From: Nematostella vectensis
Taxonomy: Eukaryota > Cnidaria > Anthozoa > Actiniaria > Edwardsiidae
NCBI RefSeq assembly: GCF_932526225.1
Contig: NC_064042.1
Location: forward strand, 11,853,040 to 11,917,039
Reading direction: 5' to 3'
Length of the DNA stretch: 64,000 nt
Made by a program: the position numbers and the translations under genes. The notes beneath the pieces were generated by a model. It saw nothing but the letters and a program-made list of their open reading frames with translations, did no database searches and was not told the origin of the DNA. This document shows positions 58,110 to 64,000 of the stretch, one piece after another; position 1 is the stretch's first letter; every line of letters begins with the position of its first letter.

Positions 58110-59173
58110 TTATTGATTGCCTTTCGATTTCATTTCGACGTCGTTTACTGCTTCGGTATCACAGGCTTCACGTGCTGCTTCGCAAAGGTTCGTCAACAGC
58201 TGGGCTACCTGTAAACACAAATTTTCACTGTTTAAACTAACTTTTTAACACTATCTAGCCGGTTAATGAGGTATCTATTTGATTTTTTTCACAATCAACC
58301 TAGTAACATATGAGCCCAAATTTAACATGATAAAGATGAAGAAAGAGAAAGGAAAACAATACCAGGCCATACATAAACTTTTTACAACTTATATATAAAA
58401 TGTTTTTCTACGCGCCTATCTATTGACTCATAGAAAACTCGAACTCGTAGTCTAATTTTTAAATATACAGTATATATACTATGAATATATATTATTATAA
58501 AATATGATATTTATATATAGTGTAAAATGATGGATAATAGTCCTTCTCAAAAGGTTTAGGCCGTCGATCCGACTGGCGTTTAACGGTTTTGCGGTTTTGT
58601 AGGCGATGAAAAATCTAAGCAAATTCATTTTCAGTATTGGGAACTATATCCGCTTGGACCACTGTGAAAATGATAATATAATCAAAACAAAAACAGAACA
58701 ACAATTAAAATTGCACACGAAAAAAAAACGAACATGCATTTCATCAATTCTTTCTCTATGCAAAATCTAGCTTCAGCATTTTTAGCGAACTAAATCTCCT
58801 TGAACCACTGAGAAAGAAATGGTGAATGTGTGATACATTTAAAACAAAAGCAAAACAACAGCAAAAAAAAATAATAAAAACGAAAAACGGACAAACGGAC
58901 GTTTATGACGCCTTTGTGCATTTCATAGATTCTTGCGCCGCGCTCGCTAAATCCTTGCACAAGATTTCTACCAAATTTTTATTTGCTGTTTTTGACAAGT
59001 AATTTGCTTCCTATGGGATAGCTTGGTTTGCTACTTACTTGACTGACGTCTCTTTGGATGTTCTGTCTCTTGCCCCACATCTGTAAGCCGCCGCTGGTCA
59101 AAGCCTCTGCATGTTCAACGATGGCGACCGTAAGGACAAGAAGAACAAGGACTGCGCAAATATTCTTGTTCAT
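58110..59173 (-). CDS. Small secreted peptide precursor with G-K-R processing site (two exons)
   Basis: Exon 1 is 59039-59173: ATG, then a clear signal peptide (basic start, 12-residue hydrophobic core, A-E-A before the likely cut at about residue 24), then LTSGGLQMWGKRQNIQRDVS. The donor GTAAGT is in phase 0. The best exon 2 is 58110-58208: acceptor TTTACAG, phase 0, VAQLLTNLCEAAREACDTEA and about 12 more residues, then TAA. Joined, this gives 77 aa. Gly-Lys-Arg after GLQMW is the classical signal for cleavage and C-terminal amidation, so a peptide ending GLQMW-amide is predicted. The C-terminal part has a C-x6-C pair. I do not recognise the family: a neuropeptide, host-defence or other secreted peptide are all possible. 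Exon 2 choice is inferred from phase and splice sites. A TATA box (59268-59275) and AATAAA (reverse strand, near 57965-57972) fit a short gene. Confidence 0.65.
58611..58935 (-). pseudogene. Two degenerate copies of the peptide gene's second-exon region
   Basis: Two similar blocks (about 58611-58752 and 58757-58935) each carry, on the minus strand, TTTCACAGTGGTCCAAGCGG or TCTCAGTGGTTCAAGGAGAT. These align with TTTACAGGTAGCCCAGCTG at the exon 2 acceptor. Both share A-rich tails and GCATTTCAT(C/A)(A/G)ATTCT. In each, the frame stops within a few codons. They lie in the intron between exons 1 and 2 and look like decayed tandem duplicates, or possibly alternative last exons. Confidence 0.4.
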
Positions 59174-59267
59174 GGCTAGGCTTGATAAATGATCATTATC
59201 TTGCTCTTGCTAAGGCCCTTGGCTGAAGTGAAGTGTCTTTGGTGATTTTTATGTACAATCGCAGATG

Positions 59268-59275
59268 TTTATATA
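59268..59275 (-). promoter_or_regulatory. TATA box of the secreted peptide gene
   Basis: The minus strand reads CGGTATATAAACATC, a consensus TATA box 95 bp upstream of the start codon at 59173. This implies a transcription start near 59240 and a 5' UTR of about 65 nt. Confidence 0.65.
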
Positions 59276-59611
59276 CCGTTTGAGAAAAGTGTGGGTGCCT
59301 TTGTCGTAAGTATGTTATAACAGTTCGTCAAGAAGGAGAAATCGATATAATTGGTTCGTTATCCACGCAACAAGAGGGCATGATTAGGCTAGGGGTTAGC
59401 CTCCTCCTCCGCAGGCAACTCTACTCTGTAATTGCCTTTATTCAGATACGTGATACCTGTGTTTGTGATTTGAGGACCCGGGAGACTGCATGCCTAAATG
59501 CACGGTTGAAAAGCCAAGTTTATGTCAAAGGAGCCAATTTAGCGAATATTTTTACGAGGTTTGTGTTGCTTTGCGTAATTTGCCGGGTAATTTCATCTCA
59601 TCTCGTGTTGA

Positions 59612-59692
59612 GGCCACATATGTAATAACCTGCCACATTTGTTATAACGGCCACATTTGTAATAAGGTAGGTCACATTTGTAATAAACTATC
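59612..59692 (+). repeat. Short degenerate repeat of CACATTTGT(A/T)ATAA
   Basis: CACATATGTAATAA, CACATTTGTTATAA, CACATTTGTAATAA and CACATTTGTAATAA occur within 80 bp. The rest of 59.3-60.9 kb shows only short frames without recognisable similarity. Confidence 0.7.
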
Positions 59693-60929
59693 TGACAGGG
59701 TCATAACTAAAATTAGAGGCATTTTGTTAATAAATAAATTATCCAATCACAGCAGAGTACCCACCCCCTCCCCCTTGGTATTTGTATGCCAAGCGATCAC
59801 TTGAAAACAAATGGCGGCAAAAAGGGGAGCACGGATGTACTGCCTGACCGTTTCTTTGAAGCTGTTTGACACCCCGAAAATAATATGCCACATTCAATAT
59901 CGAAAAACACGCACTTATAGTTCGCTAAACGATGAACACAGACCCGGGAAGTAATCTCGACTCGATGCAAATCCCATGCGAGTGCGTTTTGTAATAAGCT
60001 AAGTACAGCAACTAAAACACTACTAGTGTCAAAGTTTCACTTGATACAAAATTAAATGAAGAAAAGATAACAGGAGTTAAGAGTAGCGGATCTAGGGGGA
60101 GGGTTTAGGGGGTTAAAACCCCCCATTTGGGCTGCTGGATCTGTCTCTGTATGGGTGTGTTCATTAGGAATGAGGTATAGACATAAAAGCCCTACAGAAG
60201 ATATAGGACAACAGAACCATTTTCATATTTTTTTTATTATCAACAATTACCCCCGCCCCCTTGCTATTAGTTTCTGTTTAGTATCTGTTTAATTTCTGTT
60301 TAGTATCTAAGAAATTTTAGTATCTAGTATTACCGCGGTGGCGAGGGAGGGAGGGACGTCTTTGGTTGTCATTGATGAGGCGATTATGCGTTTGTTGTGG
60401 CTGTCAATTATCTGCTTGGTGTTGCTCATGCAGCTGTAACTGATCTATATACACATATGTATGTGTGTATATTATATATTTGTTGTTGTTTAATCCTAAA
60501 AATAAACCTCTGTTGGGTGTTTATGGAGGTGTCAATTCGATTACTGGAATTTCTTACAGCAAAATGGGTGCTTTTTTATTCTCTTCAACATTTAAAGCAA
60601 TACGCCATGTGCTGTAGATTGTATGTTAGCATATCAGGAAATAACACAATGAGTGTATTGTATTTGTTAAGTAAGTGTATTCCATACTTGCCAGCACTTT
60701 CCAAGTTCCCTGAATTGAATTGTACTATTTTCTTTTAGTTCAAGGGTAATAAAAGTTATTTAGTAGAAATTTCAAATATTGGCTAAACAGTTTTATGTTA
60801 ACCTTCTCTACTGTGGTTTTTGGGCTAATACTCTTTGAACTCACAATTTGTCTGGGTGGTTCTTACAAAACACTGACCCTCCTGAAGGGTCATTCATGTC
60901 GTAAGGAGTACATCTGTTAAACATGTCAG

Positions 60930-61145
60930 GTAATCGAGAATGAAGGATCATGTCAAGCTGTATGCAATAAAATGGGGGATTATCAAATCCCTGATGAGCT
61001 TTCTGTTTTAGAGAAACTAGAGCAAATTCTAATAGCACAAAGAATTGTTTTTGAGAAAATAGTGGTAATGCAAAAAGGACAGAGAAAAATTATAGGTGCC
61101 ATTTGTAAAGTACCTGTTAAATGTGAACAGACATGTCATATATTT
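60930..61145 (+). pseudogene. Helitron-associated (DUF6570-type) protein fragment
   Basis: The frame from 60972 reads MGDYQIPDELSVLEKLEQIL, then IAQRIVFEKIVVMQKGQRKI and GAICKVPVKCEQTC. The pattern (IP-EL, L-x-x-x-E-x-x-LIA-x-x-I-x-F-x-K, then G-x-x-x-x-VPV) is what I know from the DUF6570 region encoded next to Helitron helicase domains in corals and sponges. Preceding residues (KLYAI) continue the similarity in another frame, so a frameshift is present. No Rep or helicase motifs follow. It is a dead fragment. Confidence 0.5.
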
Positions 61146-61365
61146 TTCTCCTGCGCAGTCGACTTATCTTTATCTTGGCGCGCGATACCGCTGGGCTAAA
61201 AACAGGTAGCTCAAGTTTCAGTTGTGACCAGTTCCTCCCGGCTGCACGAAGAACGCGTTTTGACTGCATTTGCCTGCTAGCTCGACCCGAGAAAAACGGA
61301 CAGCATTTTAAGACTCGTGCCGGCCAAAGGCCTGGGCACGACTAACAAACAGTTAATCATCCAAG

Positions 61366-61656
61366 CAGGGCGGTGAAGAGGGGGAGCCAATCACGAATTA
61401 CGAAGTTATTTTTCAGGTTTTCACGATTCACGAATTTAAAAGAGAAGCTTTCACGAATCACAGTTTTAACTTTTACTTTGCTCCTGAATATATGATTTAA
61501 TATAATATAGATCAACGCTGCGCTTGATCCACTCCTATCTAACACACAATGACATCAATGGAGTACTCGATCAGGATTCACGAATTTATTTTTAGGCTTT
61601 TCACGAATTAAATTGAGGACCAATCACGAATCACGAAAATACTCTACACCACCCTG
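61366..61656. mobile_element. Foldback MITE CAGGG...CCCTG with TCACGAAT arrays
   Basis: The ends are CAGGGCGGTGAAGAG and CTCTACACCACCCTG. TCCAAG flanks both ends (61360-61365 and 61657-61662), a perfect 6-bp target duplication. Motifs TCACGAATT / GATTCACGAATTT repeat in both arms. It has the same end type and target length as the element at 50096-50641. Confidence 0.9.
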
Positions 61657-61900
61657 TCCAAGGACAATGCGCTTGAAGGAATATTCGCTAATGAGGCGTA
61701 CAAATACTGCCGAGATGTAGATGATAAAAAAGATTAAATTAAAGCCACCAAAAAGAAGAAGATGATGGCAACTTCAAATGATCTTTTAAGAATCTTTTAA
61801 AAACCGTGAATTAGACAATGAAAATGAAAATAAATAAGGCAATATATTGTGGGGAATCTATACAGTCTTGAATACAGTTCCATCTTATTCAAATAACCCA

Positions 61901-62540
61901 GAAAACATTCAATTCTGACAACAGAGCTCAATAAAAATTCGCTTGCCCTTTCCAAATAAATATAGAATACTTTGAACGCACAAAGGTTGAGAATTTACCG
62001 TGATAATTTAGCAAATTGTCGACATTTAGCAGCATACTGGAGTAAATTTGTAATTTCCACTAAAATTACATATTGCTAAAATGTACATAGGCAATAGAAA
62101 ACAATCAATTCTGACAACAAAGCTCAATTAAAATTCGCTTGCCCTTTCCAAACAAATATAGAATACTTTGAACGCACAAAGGTTGAGAATTTACCGTGAT
62201 AATTTAGCAAATTGTCGACATTTAGCAGCATACTGGAGTAAATTTGTAATTTCCACTAAAATTACATATTGCTAAAATGTACATAGGCAATAGAAAACAA
62301 TCAATTCTGACAACAAAGCTCAATTAAAATTCGCTTGCCCTTTCCAAACAAATATAGAATACTTTGAACGCACAAAGGTTGAGAATTTACCGTGATAATT
62401 TAGCAAATTGTCGACATTTAGCAGCATACTGTAGTAAATTTGTAATTGCCACTAAAATTACATATTGATAAAATGTACATAGGCAATAGAAAACATTCAA
62501 TACCGACAACAAATGTCAATTCAGATTCTCTTGCCCTTTC
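61901..62540 (+). repeat. 196-bp tandem repeat, three and a quarter copies
   Basis: Units start with GAAAAC at 61901, 62097, 62293 and (partial) 62489, an exact 196-bp spacing. Units 2 and 3 are nearly identical and unit 1 has a few differences. Shared blocks include CGCTTGCCCTTTCCAAA and TTTAGCAAATTGTCGACATT. No frame or known element is seen. Confidence 0.95.
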
Positions 62541-62646
62541 TCATGGGTTATTTGAATAAATTGAAAACTATCTGGCATTTAGTCCAGGACCTTTTCCGAC
62601 CGTCGGTCAATAGCCACTGCGTTTTTTTTTTTTTTTTTTTTTTTTT

Positions 62647-63158
62647 ATAAGAACGTCTAATTTTCAGTTGAGGCTGGGCTGTTCTGTCGAACAATTTGTT
62701 AATGTTTTTAACGATGTTAAATTTTATTGTATACAAAAACATAGAATTATAGAAATGATCTATAGCAATAAAGTTGTTATTTTTTTAGCGGTCACGGTAA
62801 CGAATCCTGCATTCTGCTTGGCTAATAGAGCAGTCCGGAGATTCCTATGTCTGCCCTTGTCCGAGAATTGATATTTTGCACGCGCTGCTCGCCCAAAGTA
62901 TGTTTTCGCTGGCGCTAGAAAAAAAAATTTATTCTGCCTTCAGCCTCGGTCAGTATTTTTAAGACCTCGGTCACGGTATTACACGATACAGACCTCCCAC
63001 CCGGCAAATAACCCCTATTTATTATGAACACAATTCGGTTCTGCATTTTAGAAAGCATCAGACTAACAAAGCAACATTTTGCTGCTGTTTTATCAGCCTC
63101 GGCATGTTCTTATCATGTTTTTAAAATGGTGAAATCTCAGGCTGGACGTATCTTATAA
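62647..63158. mobile_element. TIR element family GAACGTC (long copy)
   Basis: Same ends as 5698-6004, with an additional ~200 bp in the centre. It is preceded by a T-run of about 26. The inverted ends ATAAGAACGTC and GACGTATCTTATAA are clear. No transposase frame is seen. Confidence 0.7.
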
Positions 63159-63388
63159 GATGAAATGATGCGTTGTCGTTGTGCCACATAAAAATAATAT
63201 CCATATGAAATGTTGACTACAACAATAGTTTTAATCGTAAGTTATCGAACAGTAAGTGCAATTCAACTTTAGGGTAACGGCTCAGTATGAAGGAGATGAT
63301 TTAGTTTAATTTCTCTAAGTCATAGTTCCCCAATTTTTCTTTTTACATACCAGACATAATTGTGTCTAAAAACTCTGATCAAGTGGAA

Positions 63389-63553
63389 GTTACTGTCAGG
63401 TGGCTGTCCAGATGATAAGGTTTTCAGGCTCTAGCCTGCATAAGTTACTGTCAGGTGGCTGTCCAGATGATAAGGTTTTCAGGCTCTAGCCTGCATAAGT
63501 TACTGTCAGGTGGCTGTCCAGATGATAAGGTTTACAGGCTCTAGCCTGCATAA
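63389..63553 (+). repeat. 55-bp tandem repeat, three copies
   Basis: GTTACTGTCAGGTGGCTGTC begins at 63389, 63444 and 63499. Each unit ends with the palindrome-like AGGCTCTAGCCTGCATAA. Copies are almost identical, so the expansion is recent. Confidence 0.95.
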
Positions 63554-63948
63554 GCAAACACCGTGGTCAATAGGCTCAACCTTGCCCTCCTCCGACCGGA
63601 CTTTAAGACTTCCGGTGGTCAAATATGGTCTACATGCATAATCTTGCTTCCCTTGGACAAGGAACTAGAGACTTCCGGTGCCCAAATGAATGGACAATAT
63701 GCTTATCCTTGCTTTCCTTTACAATTTTCCGTAATTGGAGCGAGACAATCTCCAGAAAAAAAAATACACCTTTTGCTGTTCAATACCGGGAAAGGGACAT
63801 TTATTTGTGTTAAACGTTGTATCGATAACGTGTATTGTACGTTCATCAACATCGCTAGCCTGCGTAGCGGCTCAAGGGGAGGGGAGGGAGCAGGCTACAA
63901 CATCGCACGAAACATCATTAAGTGTGACTTCCAACAACAATAATTGAA

Positions 63949-64000
63949 TATTCGTCAACCGCTTGGCTACCTGTAAACACAAATTTGCACTGTTTAAACT
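63949..64000 (-). pseudogene. Edge copy of the peptide gene's exon 2 acceptor region
   Basis: The last 48 bases (CGTCAACCGCTTGGCTACCT, then GTAAACACAAAT and CACTGTTTAAACT) match 58190-58237, the start of exon 2 and the end of the preceding intron. On the minus strand it reads TTTACAG, then VAKRLTN in phase 0, before diverging. The upstream part lies beyond the window, so a paralogous gene or only a fragment may be present. Confidence 0.5.

Noticed and set aside
58110-59173. Assignment of the small secreted peptide as a toxin or as a Gla/osteocalcin-like protein
   Set aside because: Two cysteines and a signal peptide are too little. The cysteine spacing does not match families I can name, and the GKR site favours a processed peptide.
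60090-60380. MITE around the GGGGGAGGGTTTAGGGGGTTAAAACCCCCC stretch region
   Set aside because: There is a local G/C palindrome, but outer inverted ends and target duplications could not be found.

Overview
The window is eukaryotic nuclear DNA, most likely from an anthozoan cnidarian (a sea anemone or coral). This rests on intron-rich genes with GT-AG introns, an animal Na+/K+-ATPase alpha subunit, a cilium gene (IFT80), AT-rich introns packed with foldback/MITE elements, and SINE-, Helitron-, Harbinger- and Gypsy-like fragments. The species cannot be named from sequence alone. I rebuilt the gene models by hand from splice sites, reading frame and family conservation; all exon phases close.

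Layout. (1) 1.5-17.06 kb, plus strand: a complete Na+/K+-ATPase alpha gene of 21 coding exons with two alternative phase-0 first exons, a KETYY C-terminus and a poly(A) signal at 17038. (2) 17.57-18.65 kb: a decayed Gypsy-type gag and a hairpin MITE. (3) 38.14-18.75 kb, minus strand: a complete IFT80 gene (24 coding exons, 765 aa, WD40 protein of intraflagellar transport complex B). Its intron 22 holds a Harbinger-like remnant and a 4.5-kb tandem array. (4) 38.55-57.24 kb, plus strand: a complete GH35 beta-galactosidase-like gene (17 exons, 661 aa), head-to-head with IFT80 across about 0.4 kb. Its introns hold at least eight transposon-like elements. (5) 57.8-64 kb: a small two-exon secreted-peptide gene on the minus strand with a TATA box and a G-K-R amidation/cleavage motif, degenerate copies of its second exon including one at the window edge, a Helitron-related fragment, MITEs and tandem repeats.

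The most unusual signal is a recurring class of tandem duplications that straddle exon-intron junctions in all three large genes. The extreme case is IFT80 intron 22: 41 extra copies of a 110/113-bp unit. Each copy carries the last 24 nt of exon 22 (coding IDLFNWDR) plus its 5' splice site, so the true donor is followed by 41 donor copies. Smaller cases are IFT80 exon 13 (two extra donor copies), GLB1-like exon 11 (one extra donor), GLB1-like exon 5 (one extra acceptor, AG changed to AT) and Na+/K+-ATPase exon 8 (an intronic copy that lacks exactly the codon of the phosphorylated aspartate).

Functionally the neighbours look unrelated: ion pump, cilium transport, glycosidase and a secreted peptide. 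The only shared control element suggested is the short divergent promoter between IFT80 and the GLB1-like gene.
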